A stretch of DNA of 64,000 bases from Brevundimonas sp. SL130 (GTDB taxonomy: Bacteria > Pseudomonadota > Alphaproteobacteria > Caulobacterales > Caulobacteraceae). Below, piece after piece: positions 48,996-61,838 of this stretch (position 1 is its first letter; each line of letters opens with the position of its first letter). Position numbers and translations under genes: made by a program. The stretch is taken from the NCBI RefSeq assembly GCF_026625805.1, contig NZ_CP113064.1, positions 2,210,657 through 2,274,656 of the forward strand, read 5' to 3'. Below the pieces are notes generated by a model, which saw only the letters and a list, made by a program, of their open reading frames with translations, had not been told where the DNA came from and ran no database searches.

Positions 48996-49510
48996 CGGAA
49001 CCGCGTATCCCCGTCGTCGAACCGTTCCAGCATCCAGTCGGCGATCGGATACAGGATCAGGGTGGGCGCAACTTGGCCGATCAGGGACAGGATCGACGGC
49101 GGATTGGCCGCCCGGATCGCCACAATGACATAGGCCGTCAGGAAGGCGCCCAGGGTGCAGGCGGCGTACCAGGCGAAGCGGACCAATCCCTCATGCCCCG
49201 CCAGCAGATTGCGCGACAACAGGATCACCGCATAGACGCCCATCAGGCACAATGGCCACAGCCCCAGAGGCCCGCCCCAGAACAGGTCCAGGAACAGGCC
49301 GAGGCCAAACAGCACAGCCGGCGCCGTCATCGACGGTCGGATCAGCGGCCAGGCGAAGGCCAGCACCATAGGAAACACCGGCTCGGGCAGGGTCAGGCCG
49401 AACAGTTCAACGGGGGTGGCGAAGACGATGGTGGCGGCGACCATCGCGAGCGCCGGATAGACGATCCACTGCAGAGGCCCGACGACGCGGACCGCGACCG
49501 GCCGTCTCAC
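48992..49510 (-). CDS. mreD: Rod-shape-determining protein MreD
   Basis: A 172-residue integral membrane protein with five or six hydrophobic segments and the motif LGLFLDLFWGGPLGLW, typical of MreD. It is overlapped by ATGA at both ends (mreC upstream, mrdA downstream). Sequence conservation in this family is low, so the call rests on topology and gene order. Confidence 0.9.
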   Translation of the reverse strand: MRRPVAVRVVGPLQWIVYPALAMVAATIVFATPVELFGLTLPEPVFPMVLAFAWPLIRPSMTAPAVLFGLGLFLDLFWGGPLGLWPLCLMGVYAVILLSRNLLAGHEGLVRFAWYAACTLGAFLTAYVIVAIRAANPPSILSLIGQVAPTLILYPIADWMLERFDDGDTRFR

Positions 49511-50616
49511 GTCACGCCCCCCGGGGTCGGCGCGGGCTCCGGCGGCGTGCGGGGCGAAATCTCGGCAGGGCGAACCGGAGCTGGACGCGCCGAATCTGGA
49601 CGCGCTGGAACAGGTGCGGTGGCGGCGGCCCGCGCGCGATCCGACTGAGCCTGAGCCGCCGTCCGGCGACGCGCCGCCGCATCACCGATGGCGCCGGCGT
49701 CTTCCTCGCTGGGCGGCGGGGCCGTCGTCAGGCCGGCCAGAGGCGCTGCATTCAGCCCCTCGGGATCAATCAGCTGACTGAAATCCTGGAACAACAGCAC
49801 ACGGACATAGTCCACCGCGCCGCGATCGCTGAACAGCTTGACGCGCCAGCTGCCGTCTATGCCCTTGGCGGCGATGCCGATCGGGATGCCGCGCGGCAGA
49901 CCGCCGCCATCGCCGGAGCTGAGGATACGGTCGCCCGCCTGCACCGATCCGGCGCCGCGCACGAACTCCAGCCGGGGATTGCCGCTGCCGTCGCCGGTCA
50001 GCATGGCCCGGGCGTCGGTGCGGTCCACCAGCACCGGCGTGCGCGAGGCGACGTCGGTCAGTTGGACCATGCGGCTGACCCCGCCGGTTACGCCGGTCAC
50101 GCGGCCGACCAGGCCATGTTCGTTGATCACCGGATTGCCGATCCGCACGCCCTTGGCCGACCCGACGTCGATCAGTTTGGCGTTCTTGAACGGTCCCCGG
50201 CTCTCGGAAATCGCCCGCGCCGTCAGCATGGGCACCGCCGGTTCAGTCCGCAGACCCAACATGGTCTCATAGCGGCCGTTGATGTTCTTCAGGGCGATGG
50301 CCTGGTCGCGCCAAGGCTGTAGTTCCGCCAGTTCCGCCTTCAGCCGCCGGTTCTCCGACACGGCGAAGAAATAGCCGCCGACATAGTCGGTGACCGCGCC
50401 GACCCAGCGCACCGGCGCCGCCAGCACGCCGCTCACCGGCCCCGTCACTGTTTCCGTTGCGCCCCGCATCCCGCTATAGCCGGCGGCGCCGTCCGGCGCC
50501 GTGCGGTCGCTGACCAGCAGCAGGCCCGCCCCGATCATGCCCACGACAGCGACCACCGCGGCGGTCCAGGCCAGCGGCACCTTCAGGTTCTCAAAGGGGC
50601 CGTCGCGAAACGCCAC
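49507..50616 (-). CDS. mreC: Rod-shape-determining protein MreC
   Basis: A 369-residue periplasmic scaffold. One membrane segment (WTAAVVAVVGMIGAGLLLV) is followed by a short coiled coil (ENRRLKAELAELQPWRDQ) and the two beta domains with GLVGRVTGVTGGVSRMVQL. About 90 C-terminal residues rich in Ala, Pro and Arg form a likely disordered tail, longer than in E. coli. It lies 149 bp downstream of mreB after a terminator-like hairpin. Confidence 0.93.
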   Translation of the reverse strand: MAFRDGPFENLKVPLAWTAAVVAVVGMIGAGLLLVSDRTAPDGAAGYSGMRGATETVTGPVSGVLAAPVRWVGAVTDYVGGYFFAVSENRRLKAELAELQPWRDQAIALKNINGRYETMLGLRTEPAVPMLTARAISESRGPFKNAKLIDVGSAKGVRIGNPVINEHGLVGRVTGVTGGVSRMVQLTDVASRTPVLVDRTDARAMLTGDGSGNPRLEFVRGAGSVQAGDRILSSGDGGGLPRGIPIGIAAKGIDGSWRVKLFSDRGAVDYVRVLLFQDFSQLIDPEGLNAAPLAGLTTAPPPSEEDAGAIGDAAARRRTAAQAQSDRARAAATAPVPARPDSARPAPVRPAEISPRTPPEPAPTPGGVT

Positions 50617-50719
50617 GGGCGACCTTCCACATAAGGGGTTGGAATCGGCAAGGGGCCCTTGCCGTCTGCCTGCCTATCGCAAAATCGGGGCCGGAATGGA
50701 ACCGTCGATCACGCAGGAC

Positions 50720-50755
50720 TGAAAAGGATTTGCGGCCAGGCTTTCACCTGGCCGC
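50720..50755 (-). terminator. Terminator between mreB and mreC
   Basis: On the minus strand stem GCGGCCAGG with CCTGGCCGC (six-base loop) is followed by AATCCTTTTC. It may separate high mreB expression from lower expression of the downstream membrane genes. Confidence 0.7.
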
Positions 50756-50765
50756 GGATCGAAAA

Positions 50766-52010
<1,245 letters not shown>

Positions 52011-52091
52011 TTAGCGCGTGGGGGCGTTCACGTTAGCGTCATGACGGCATCGGGCCGACTGTGAAACATGCTGCCTTCGCGTGTCGCGCGA

Positions 52092-54135
<2,044 letters not shown>

Positions 54136-54146
54136 AAGCCGTGAAG

Positions 54147-54220
54147 AGTGCTAGTGAGCGAGAGGTGAGCTGAACCGCCAGCATGGCGCTCGACCGGCTC
54201 ACCACTTGCTCACTAGCACT
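54147..54220. repeat. Long intergenic inverted repeat
   Basis: Two 24-nt arms (54147-54170 and 54197-54220) match as an inverted repeat with two mismatches around a 26-nt loop. The arm begins AGTGCTAGTGAGC. The sequence style (GTGAGC/CTAGTGAG) recurs inside mutL at 63102-63129. It looks like a small mobile palindromic element rather than a terminator, since a true terminator follows it. Confidence 0.7.
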
Positions 54221-54240
54221 CCTCGCTCACCCAAACAGAA

Positions 54241-54275
54241 ACGGCGGCCCCGCCAAGGAGCCGCCGTTTTTATTT
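54241..54275 (+). terminator. Terminator of aatA
   Basis: Stem ACGGCGGC with GCCGCCGT, 11-nt loop, then TTTTATTT. A preceding A-rich stretch could let it work for secF on the other strand as well. Confidence 0.8.
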
Positions 54276-54293
54276 CCAGCAATGCGCGCCCGA

Positions 54294-55286
54294 TCAGGGC
54301 CGGCTGGCCATGCCCAGCTTGATCGGCTTGGCGTCCTCGGCCAGGGCGCCGCGCTTGACACCCCACAGCAGGATGATCGGCGCGCCGACATAGATGGACG
54401 AATAGGTGCCGACGATGATGCCGAACATCAGGGCGATGGAGAAGCCGTAGAGGGCCTCGCCCCCGAACACGGCCAGGGCGCCCAGCACCATGACGGCGGT
54501 CACGCCGGTGATGATGGTCCGCGACAGGGTCTCGTTCAGCGACAGGTCGATCACCTCGCGCAGAGGCATGGTCTTGTACTTGCGCAGGTTCTCGCGAAGC
54601 CGGTCGAACACCACCACAGTGTCGTTCATCGAATAGCCGATGACCGTCAGGATGGCGGCGACCATGTTCAGGCTGAACTCCAACCGGAACAGCACGATCA
54701 GGCCGAAGGTCAGGATCACGTCGTGCAGCAGGCCGATCACGGCGCCGAAGCCGAACTGCGGTTCGAACCGGAACCAGATGTAGAGGAACATCAGGCCGAT
54801 GGCGACGCCCAGGGCCAGCAGACCCGAGGTGAACAGCTCGCCCGAGACCTTGGAGCCGACGACGCTGACGCCGGAATAGGACACCTCGCCAACCGTCTGG
54901 CTGATCGTGGTCTCGACCTGGTTGACCACCTGGGTCTGGTCGCGGCCTTCCGGCACCTGGAAGCGCAGGATGGCGGTCGAGCCGTCATCGACATTGGTGT
55001 CGCGGCGAGCGATGCCTTGAACCTGGACGTCGCCCAGGTTCAGGCCGTTTACCGCCTCACGCACATTGTCCAGCTGGATCACCTGACCGGCCGGCTTGGA
55101 CACCTCCATCGAGGCGCCGCCCCGGAAGTCGATGCCCATGTTCAGGCCGGGAATGAAGCACGCCACGATCGAGGAGACGCACAGAACCACCGACAGCACC
55201 GCGGCGAACCGGGCGTATTTGACGAACTGGAAATTCGTCTTCTGCGGCAGCAGTTTGATGAAGGGCCATCCACGCATCGCCATCAC
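54294..55286 (-). CDS. secF: Protein translocase subunit SecF
   Basis: A 330-residue membrane subunit that with SecD uses the proton gradient to aid protein export. It has six membrane segments, the N-terminal GLNMGIDFRGGASME, and IGYSMNDTVVVFDRLREN, the SecF signature. The start overlaps the secD stop by four bases. Confidence 0.96.
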   Translation of the reverse strand: MMAMRGWPFIKLLPQKTNFQFVKYARFAAVLSVVLCVSSIVACFIPGLNMGIDFRGGASMEVSKPAGQVIQLDNVREAVNGLNLGDVQVQGIARRDTNVDDGSTAILRFQVPEGRDQTQVVNQVETTISQTVGEVSYSGVSVVGSKVSGELFTSGLLALGVAIGLMFLYIWFRFEPQFGFGAVIGLLHDVILTFGLIVLFRLEFSLNMVAAILTVIGYSMNDTVVVFDRLRENLRKYKTMPLREVIDLSLNETLSRTIITGVTAVMVLGALAVFGGEALYGFSIALMFGIIVGTYSSIYVGAPIILLWGVKRGALAEDAKPIKLGMASRP

Positions 55287-56875
55287 TCCGCGATCGGCAG
55301 TTTTTTGGGCTTGGCGGTCTTGAGCCAGTAGGCCAGCAGCACCTGGGCCACCAGAACCGACGAGAACACCGAGGTGAAGACGCCGATGCTCAGCGTCCAG
55401 GCGAAGCCGCGCACCGGACCGGCGCCGAAGACGAACATGATCGCCGCCGCCACCAGGGTGGTGACGTTTGCGTCCAGGATCGTGCCCCAGGCCTTGTTGA
55501 AGCCGGCGTCCATGCTGGCGATGACGCTGCGGCCCGACCGGGCCTCGTCGCGCATCCGCTCATAGATCAGAACGTTGGCGTCCACGGCCACGGCGAAGGT
55601 CAGGATCAGACCGGCGATGCCCGGCAGGGTCAGGGTCGCCTGGGTCAGCGACATGGCCGCCACGATCAGCACCCCGTTCAGCACCAGGCCCACGACCGAG
55701 ACGCCCCCGAACAGGAAGCCGTAGGCCAGGATCATGAACAGCACGATGATGCCGAAGCCCACGGCGGTGGACAGGGCGCCCGCCGCCACGGCGTCCGCGC
55801 CCAGTTCGGCGGTGACGGTCCGGCGTTCCTCGACGTTCAGCGGCGCCGGCAGGGCGCCCCCGTTCAGCAGGTTCACCAGGGTCGCGGCTTCCTGAATGGA
55901 GAAGCTGCCGGTGATCTGGCCCGAGCCGGTCGTGATCGCACTTTGGATCGTCGGCGCCGAGATGACCTTGCCGTCCAGGATGATGGCGAAGGGCTTGCCC
56001 AGGTTGTTGGCGGTGGCCTCGCCAAACCGGCGGGCGCCGGCGCCGTCGAAGCGGAAGTCGATGGCCGGGCGGCCGCTTTCGTCCGCGCCGACGCCGGCCC
56101 GGGTCAGGTTCTCACCCGACACCAGAACCCGCTTCTTGACCAGATAGGGCGTGCCCTGCTCGTCCATCAGCAGTTCAGCGTCAGGCGGCACGCGGCCGGC
56201 CTGGGCCTCGGTCACCGAATTCTCGCTGTCCACCATCTGGAAGGTCAGTTGGGCCGTCTGGCCGATGACCTCTTCCAGCTTGCGCGGATCGCTCTCGCCC
56301 GGCGCCTGGACCACGATCCGGTCGGCGCCTTGGCGGGTGATGGAGGGTTCGCGCGTGCCCAGGCTGTCGATCCGGCGGCGCACCACCTCGATCGACTGAT
56401 CCACGGCGGTCGAGCCCATGCCGGCCAGGGCCGTGTCCGTATAGGCGAAGCGGATGCGGTCGCCGCCGATGCGGGTCGCCGTCCGCTCGACCTGGCCCGA
56501 CGGTCCCGCCGCCCCGGCCAGTTGGCGCAGGGCTTCGAAGGCCGCCGTCTGCTGTCCCGGATTGGCCAGGGTGACGATCACGCCGCCGGCTTCACGCTGG
56601 AAGCCGCTGGTGGAGACGCCCTCGCCGTTCAGCGTGACCCGCACATCCTCGATCAGGTTGGCGACACGCTTCTCGCGCATCGCCGCCACATCGACCTCAA
56701 GCAGCAGATACGATCCGCCCTGTAGATCCAGCCCCAGGTTCAGGGCGTTCTTCGGCAGCCAGCCGGGCATGGCCTCCCGCTGAGCCGGACTCAGCAGGTT
56801 GGGGAAGGCCAGCAGGCAGCCCAGGATCGCCGAAACGACGACGAGAATGACTTTCCAGCGCGACAGCTGAATCAT
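55283..56875 (-). CDS. secD: Protein translocase subunit SecD
   Basis: A 530-residue membrane subunit of the export accessory complex. The first membrane segment is followed by LNLGLDLQGGSYLLLEVD, the large periplasmic P1 head domain (about residues 60-340) and five C-terminal membrane segments with AVDANVLIYERMRDE. It lies 35 bp downstream of yajC and overlaps secF, the standard order. Confidence 0.96.
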   Translation of the reverse strand: MIQLSRWKVILVVVSAILGCLLAFPNLLSPAQREAMPGWLPKNALNLGLDLQGGSYLLLEVDVAAMREKRVANLIEDVRVTLNGEGVSTSGFQREAGGVIVTLANPGQQTAAFEALRQLAGAAGPSGQVERTATRIGGDRIRFAYTDTALAGMGSTAVDQSIEVVRRRIDSLGTREPSITRQGADRIVVQAPGESDPRKLEEVIGQTAQLTFQMVDSENSVTEAQAGRVPPDAELLMDEQGTPYLVKKRVLVSGENLTRAGVGADESGRPAIDFRFDGAGARRFGEATANNLGKPFAIILDGKVISAPTIQSAITTGSGQITGSFSIQEAATLVNLLNGGALPAPLNVEERRTVTAELGADAVAAGALSTAVGFGIIVLFMILAYGFLFGGVSVVGLVLNGVLIVAAMSLTQATLTLPGIAGLILTFAVAVDANVLIYERMRDEARSGRSVIASMDAGFNKAWGTILDANVTTLVAAAIMFVFGAGPVRGFAWTLSIGVFTSVFSSVLVAQVLLAYWLKTAKPKKLPIAE

Positions 56876-56910
56876 GAGGACAGTCCAGGTTCAGCGATAC
56901 GCTTCGGGTC

Positions 56911-57228
56911 TCAGGCCTTGGAGTCGTTGGCGGCGATGGCGGTGCGGTTGCGCACCTCGGCGATCATCGTCTTGACGACGCGCACATTGACGCTGGGGGC
57001 GATCTCGACATTGACCTCGCCCTCTTCGACGCGGGTCACCTTGCCGATGGTGCCGCTGGACAGCACGACCGTGTCGCCGCGCTTCACGGCGGCGATGGCG
57101 GCCGCATGTTCCTTGGCGCGCTTCTGCTGCGGACGGATCAGCAGGAAGTAGAACAGGATGAAGATGGCGACGATCGGCAGGAACTGCATGATCACGGCCA
57201 TCATGCCGCCGTCAGCTGGGGCGTTCAT
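56911..57228 (-). CDS. yajC: Sec translocon accessory subunit YajC
   Basis: A 105-residue protein with one N-terminal membrane helix (MQFLPIVAIFILFYFLLIRP) followed directly by QQKRAKEHAA and GDTVVLSSGTIGKVTRV, the YajC signature. It is the first gene of the yajC-secD-secF operon. The 180 bp upstream to nlpD hold no gene I can support and probably the promoter. Confidence 0.95.
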   Translation of the reverse strand: MNAPADGGMMAVIMQFLPIVAIFILFYFLLIRPQQKRAKEHAAAIAAVKRGDTVVLSSGTIGKVTRVEEGEVNVEIAPSVNVRVVKTMIAEVRNRTAIAANDSKA

Positions 57229-57408
57229 GGGGTCTCTCCGAACACAAAGGGGGGCTGCCCTCGTCGGCGCCCCATTAAAACGAGGCGCGGAACCTAGGGC
57301 CGCGCTTCGCGGATTGCAACGCGGCTAGAGCCTGATCGTCGTGGGCGAAAGCGCGCAGCTCCCAAGTCCGGCTAAGACCACGGCGTGAATCAGGCTCCTG
57401 AACGGCCG

Positions 57409-58431
57409 TCAGCGTGGCAATACGGTCAGCGGATCGACCGCAACGGGGTCGTCGCCGCGCATCTGGCGGGTCTCGAAGTGGATTGAGGGGCGTCCGTCGC
57501 CGGCCGTCAGGCCCACGGTGCCGATCTGTTGGCCCGCCCGCACATCGTCGCCGTCCTTGACCGTGGCCGAGCCCAGATGGCCGTAAACCGTGCGCCAGCC
57601 GCCGTTGTGGACGATCAGCACCGTCAGACCCTGCCCCACCAGATCGTCGCCGACATAGGCCACTCGCCCGCCGGCGGCGGCCACGACCGAGGCGCCGGCC
57701 GAGGCGCCGATATTGACGCCGTTGTTGCGCTCGCCCATGCCCACCGGGCCGAACCGGCGCAGGACGTCGCCGCGCACCGGCCATTGCAGGGCGATGGGGC
57801 CGCCCGCGATAGGCGTCGTCGATGGAGTGACGCTGACCGGCGGACGCGCCGGGCTATCGACCGGTCGCGTCTGGGCCGGCAGGGCGGCATTGCCCGAGGG
57901 CGGCGGCGGCGGCGGAACCACCCCGGTATTCGGCACCAGGACCCCCGCCGGCGAAGGACCGGTGGCGTAGGGATCACGCCCCGTATCCACGGCGGCGTCG
58001 GGCAGGATGATTCTCTGACCCGTCGTGATCGCCCCGCGCGGGCCCAGGCCGTTCAGGTCGATCAGGGTCTGGACCGGCGTCTGGAACCGGCGGCCGACGC
58101 CGGAGATGGTGTCGCCCGGCTGGATCACATAGGCGGCGCCCGGCGTCACCACGGCGGACGGCGGGGTCGGATAGGTCGGCTGGGCCGGCGTCGCCGAAAT
58201 CGGCGGCGGCAGGGCTCCGCCCACCACAGACCCGACCGGGGCCGTCACCGGCGGCTGCTGATACGGCTGGGCGGGGGTCTGGGGCTGGGCCGGCAGGGGA
58301 TAGGCGCCCTGCCCCGCCGGCGTCGGTCGCGTCGAATACTGCGGCTCGGACGGATAGGTCATACAGGCCGCCGCACTCAGCGACGCCCCCGCGATCACAG
58401 TCGCTCTCATCCAGCCCGAAATCACCGCCAC
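57409..58431 (-). CDS. LysM/LytM protein, NlpD-like amidase activator, lipoprotein
   Basis: A 340-residue envelope protein. A GTG start at 58431 is preceded by GAGGAG. The signal ends SLSAAAC, a lipobox with Cys23. A Pro/Gln-rich linker, a LysM domain (VIQPGDTISGVGRRFQ, about residues 100-145), a second Pro-rich linker and a C-terminal M23 domain follow. The M23 metal site is degenerate: the usual H-x-G-x-D block reads NNGVNIGAS, so the domain is probably inactive. This fits NlpD/EnvC-type activators of cell-wall amidases rather than a hydrolase. It is next to pcm and surE as in many proteobacteria. Confidence 0.88.
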   Translation of the reverse strand: MAVISGWMRATVIAGASLSAAACMTYPSEPQYSTRPTPAGQGAYPLPAQPQTPAQPYQQPPVTAPVGSVVGGALPPPISATPAQPTYPTPPSAVVTPGAAYVIQPGDTISGVGRRFQTPVQTLIDLNGLGPRGAITTGQRIILPDAAVDTGRDPYATGPSPAGVLVPNTGVVPPPPPPSGNAALPAQTRPVDSPARPPVSVTPSTTPIAGGPIALQWPVRGDVLRRFGPVGMGERNNGVNIGASAGASVVAAAGGRVAYVGDDLVGQGLTVLIVHNGGWRTVYGHLGSATVKDGDDVRAGQQIGTVGLTAGDGRPSIHFETRQMRGDDPVAVDPLTVLPR

Positions 58432-58567
58432 CGGCCGCTCCTCACATGGTTAAATCCGCCCGCCCGGTGTGCCCGCTCGCGCCGCCCAAGCCAAGCCCGC
58501 AATCATCGCCAAAGTGGGGCGGGAAGGTTAACGGGCGTCCAGAACCCCCGCTTGCGGGTGAAACACC

Positions 58568-59212
58568 TCACCCCTCCTTCGCCGTCCCCTCGACCAGGGG
58601 CACGAACCGCACCTCCGTCAGGCTCTCGCGGTGGAACGCCCCGTCGCCCTGTCCGACATAGCGGTGCAGCATCTGCACCGAGGTCCGGCCCACGGGCGCG
58701 ACCAGCACCCCGTTCGGCTTCAGTTGTTTCAACAGTTCGGTCGGCTCGCCCGGCGAGGCCGCCGTCACCATGATCCGGTCGAAGGGCGCCTGCTCGACCC
58801 AGCCCAGGCCGCCGTCGCCGTGTTTGGTGATGACATTATCGATCTCCAGCGTTCGCAGCTTGGCCTCGGCCTCGACCAGCAGGCTGCGATACCGCTCCAC
58901 CGAATAGACATAGCGCGCCAGCCGGCTCAGCACCGCGCACTGGTATCCGCTGCCGGTGCCGATCTCCAGCACCCGGTGGCGAGGCTGGACGTCCAGGGCC
59001 TGGGTCATCAGGCCGACGATATAGGGCTGACTGATGGTCTGGGCGCAGTCGATGGGCAGGGCCTGGTCTTCCCAGGCCTGGTCCAGGAATTTCTCGTGCA
59101 CGAAGACCGCGCGGTCGATGCTCTCCATCGCGGCCAGCACCCGGGGATCCGTCACCCCCTGCTGGCGCAGCGACAGGATCAGCCGTCCGGCGCGGTCGTC
59201 GTGCAGGTTCAT
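58568..59212 (-). CDS. pcm: Protein-L-isoaspartate O-methyltransferase
   Basis: A 214-residue repair enzyme that methylates isoaspartyl residues using SAM. It has the SAM motif VLEIGTGSGYQCAVLSRL, the N-terminal QTISQPYIVGLMTQAL and YSVERYRSLL. It lies between surE and the nlpD-like gene. The 76 bp upstream carry a palindromic repeat. Confidence 0.94.
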   Translation of the reverse strand: MNLHDDRAGRLILSLRQQGVTDPRVLAAMESIDRAVFVHEKFLDQAWEDQALPIDCAQTISQPYIVGLMTQALDVQPRHRVLEIGTGSGYQCAVLSRLARYVYSVERYRSLLVEAEAKLRTLEIDNVITKHGDGGLGWVEQAPFDRIMVTAASPGEPTELLKQLKPNGVLVAPVGRTSVQMLHRYVGQGDGAFHRESLTEVRFVPLVEGTAKEG

Positions 59213-59215
59213 TGT

Positions 59216-59262
59216 CCTCCCCCCCTGGGGGAGGGGGACCGCGACGCCCTTGCGTCGTGGTG
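59216..59262. repeat. REP-like double palindrome between surE and pcm
   Basis: CCTCCCCCCCTGGGGGAGG-type palindrome followed by GCGACGC-CCTT-GCGTCG. It closely resembles the element at 61721-61774. Intergenic and non-coding. Confidence 0.65.
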
Positions 59263-59288
59263 GAGGGTGCGCGAGACAGCCGGCCTCA

Positions 59289-60083
59289 TCACGCAGCGCG
59301 CTCCGTCTTCTTCGGCGGCGCCCCGCCCAGCACCTTCTTCAGGTCATGGACGCTGGCCATATGGGTCAGGTCGATGTGCAGCGGCGTGACCGAGATCCGC
59401 CCCGCCTCGATGGCCCTCAGGTCGGTGCCCTCGGCATGCTCCTGCTTCTCGCCGCGGAAGCTCATCCAGTAATAGTCGCGCCCGCGCAGGTCGGTGCGTC
59501 GCACCGCATGCATTTCGCCCACGTCGCGGAAGCCCTGGGTCGTCACCTCGATCTGCTCCACCCGTTCCGGCGGCAGGTTGGGGAAGTTGAGGTTCATCAC
59601 CACCCCATTGGCCCATTTCTGGTCCAGCAGCTTGGTGATGATGGCCGGCGCAAAGGCCTCGGCCGTCTCCCAGTGGGCGACCACCTCGTCATGGAACCGT
59701 TCCAGGCTCTGGCTCAGGGCGATGGAGCGGATGCCGAAGGCCATGCCTTGAAGCGCGCCCGCCACCGTGCCGGAATAGCTGACGTCCTCGCCGATATTAT
59801 GGCCCCGGTTCACGCCGGACAGCACCAGGTCCGGCCGTTCCGGCATCAGGTCATTGACCGCCAGCACGACACAGTCGGTCGGCGTCCCCGTCACCGCGAA
59901 CCGTTTCTCGCCCAGTTTATGCACTCGCAGCGGCTCGCTCAGGGTGATGCCCCGTCCCTTGGCCGACTGTTCGACGGCGGGCGCGCACACCCAGATGTCG
60001 TCGCTCAGCGTCCGCGCGATCCGCTCAAGGGATTCAAGACCTTCCGCCTCGATCCCGTCGTCGTTTGTCAGGAGGATTCTCAT
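59289..60083 (-). CDS. surE: 5'/3'-nucleotidase SurE
   Basis: A 264-residue metal-dependent nucleotidase. The N-terminal MRILLTNDDGIEAEGL holds the metal-binding Asp pair. APAVEQSAKGRGITL and SGVNRGHNIGEDVSYSGTVA are the other SurE motifs. It lies between serS and pcm, separated from serS by a pair of palindromic repeats. Confidence 0.95.
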   Translation of the reverse strand: MRILLTNDDGIEAEGLESLERIARTLSDDIWVCAPAVEQSAKGRGITLSEPLRVHKLGEKRFAVTGTPTDCVVLAVNDLMPERPDLVLSGVNRGHNIGEDVSYSGTVAGALQGMAFGIRSIALSQSLERFHDEVVAHWETAEAFAPAIITKLLDQKWANGVVMNLNFPNLPPERVEQIEVTTQGFRDVGEMHAVRRTDLRGRDYYWMSFRGEKQEHAEGTDLRAIEAGRISVTPLHIDLTHMASVHDLKKVLGGAPPKKTERAA

Positions 60084-60095
60084 GCCGCAACGCTC

Positions 60096-60242
60096 CCTTC
60101 TCCCGTTGGGAGAAGGTGGCCCGCAGGGCCGGATGAGGGACCGCCGGTGGGCCAGTCCGCACCACCGTGCCCCTCACCCTTTCGCGCAAGGACGACGGCT
60201 TGCGCCGCCGTGCGCTCAAGCCCTCTCCCCATGGGAGAGGGG
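60096..60242. repeat. Pair of inverted REP-like elements between serS and surE
   Basis: One element begins CCTTCTCCCGTTGGGAGAAG (60096) and continues GTGGCCCGCAGGGCCGGATG. The other, in opposite orientation, ends CCCTCTCCCCATGGGAGAGG (60221-60242). Each has a terminal palindrome and an inner GC hairpin, like the BIME arrangement of REPs. It reaches the serS stop codon. Confidence 0.7.
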
Positions 60243-60243
60243 C

Positions 60244-61650
60244 TCACTTGGCCGCTCCCACGAATTCCAGACCACCCATATACGGCTGCAACACCATCGG
60301 CACCGCGATCCGCCCATCCTCCTGCTGATAGTTCTCCATGATCGCCACCAGCGTCCGGCCGACCGCCAGCCCCGACCCGTTTAGCGTATGGACGAACTCG
60401 GTCTTCTTCTCGCCGGCCCGCTTGAACCGCGCCTCCATCCGCCGCGCCTGGAAGTCCCCGCAGTTCGAGCAGCTGCTGATCTCGCGATAGGTCCCCTGGC
60501 TGGGCAGCCAGACCTCCAGGTCGAAGGTCTTCTGGGCCGAAAAGCCCATGTCGCCCTTGCACAGCAGCATCCGCCGGAACGGCAGCTCCAGCGCCTTCAG
60601 CACCGCCTCGGCGCAGGCCGTCATCCGCTCGTGCTCGGCGTCGGAGTCTTCCGGCCGCGCGATCGACACCATCTCGACCTTGGAGAACTGGTGCTGACGG
60701 ATCAGCCCGCGCGTATCCCGCCCCGCCGACCCCGCCTCGGCCCGGAAGCAGGGCGTCAGCGCCGTCATCCGCATCGGCGTGGCGAGGTCGTCCTCGGACA
60801 GGATGGTGTCGCGCACGAGGTTGGTCAGGGAGACTTCGGCGGTGGGGATGAGCCAATGATGAGTACGGTTTTTCAACTGCTCAAGAATATAGTCTAGCTG
60901 TCCCTGCACCACAGCAGGGTCTTCGCTGCTGCCCTGAGGCGCTGCCTTCAGCCAAACATCTTGTTCGATCACGCTCGACGCATTGAACAGATCGTCGGCA
61001 AACTTCGGCAACTGCCCCGTGCCGAACATCGCCTCGTCCCGCACCAGCAGCGGCGGGTTCACTTCCAGATAGCCGTGCTGATCCGTCTGCAAATCCAGCA
61101 TGAACTGACCCACGGCCCGTTCCAGCCGGGCCAGTTGGCCCTTCAGCACCGCGAACCGGGCGCCCGACATCTTCGCCGCCGCTTCGAAGTCCAGCATGCC
61201 CAGGGCCTCGCCCAGGTCGGCGTGATCCTTGGCCGGGCCGCCCTCGCGGGGCGCACCCCAGCGCGAGACCTCGACATTGCCCGCCTCGTCCTCGCCGTCC
61301 GGCACATCCTCGGCCGCCAGGTTCTTCAACCCCGCCAGCAGGTCGCGCAGTTCCTTGCCGACGCGCGCCTCGATCTCGGCGGCCGCCGCGATGTCGCCCT
61401 TCAGGGCCTCGACCTCGGCCTTCAGCCGGTCGGCCTCGGCCATGTCCTTCTTGCCCATGGCGGCGCCGATCAGCTTGGAGGCGGCGTTGCGCTTGGCCAG
61501 GGCGTCCTGGCCCGTGGTCTGGGCGTGGCGCAGTTCGGCGTCCAGCCGCAGGATGTCCGCCACCAGCCCGTCCGGCTCGTCCACCCCGCGCGACGACCAG
61601 CCCGCGACGTAAACCTGGGGGTTCTCGCGAATGGCTCGGATATCGTGCAT
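60244..61650 (-). CDS. serS: Seryl-tRNA synthetase
   Basis: A 468-residue class II synthetase. The N-terminal long coiled coil (residues about 30-110) that binds tRNA is followed by the catalytic core with [16 protein letters not shown], the motif 2 arginine in [35 protein letters not shown] and motif 3 [18 protein letters not shown] chose the ATG at 61650, which gives [12 protein letters not shown], the normal SerRS N-terminus. Confidence 0.97.
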   Translation of the reverse strand: MHDIRAIRENPQVYVAGWSSRGVDEPDGLVADILRLDAELRHAQTTGQDALAKRNAASKLIGAAMGKKDMAEADRLKAEVEALKGDIAAAAEIEARVGKELRDLLAGLKNLAAEDVPDGEDEAGNVEVSRWGAPREGGPAKDHADLGEALGMLDFEAAAKMSGARFAVLKGQLARLERAVGQFMLDLQTDQHGYLEVNPPLLVRDEAMFGTGQLPKFADDLFNASSVIEQDVWLKAAPQGSSEDPAVVQGQLDYILEQLKNRTHHWLIPTAEVSLTNLVRDTILSEDDLATPMRMTALTPCFRAEAGSAGRDTRGLIRQHQFSKVEMVSIARPEDSDAEHERMTACAEAVLKALELPFRRMLLCKGDMGFSAQKTFDLEVWLPSQGTYREISSCSNCGDFQARRMEARFKRAGEKKTEFVHTLNGSGLAVGRTLVAIMENYQQEDGRIAVPMVLQPYMGGLEFVGAAK

Positions 61651-61720
61651 GGTCTGGAACTTCGGCTGGGCGGGAGAAGCCGAACGCTCTACCCGCCCAC
61701 GCGGAGTCGGGCAACGCCTC

Positions 61721-61774
61721 TCCTCCCCCCTTTGGGGGAGGTGGGTCGACGCGCAGCGGCGAGCCGGAGGGGGC
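61721..61774. repeat. REP-like element upstream of serS
   Basis: TCCTCCCCCCTTTGGGGGAG palindrome followed by GTGGGTCGACGCGCAGCGGC and GGAGGGGGC. Same type as 59216-59262. It lies between divergent serS and mutL. Confidence 0.7.
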
Positions 61775-61838
61775 AAGTCCGCCCAGCCCCCAACCATCAA
61801 TGGCGCGAATCCCTCCGCCCCCCTATCTTCCCCCTCCC

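Noticed and set aside
57275..57784. 169-codon minus-strand frame overlapping the nlpD-like gene end
   Set aside because: Out-of-frame reading of the M23 domain region; Arg/Gly-rich with no motif.
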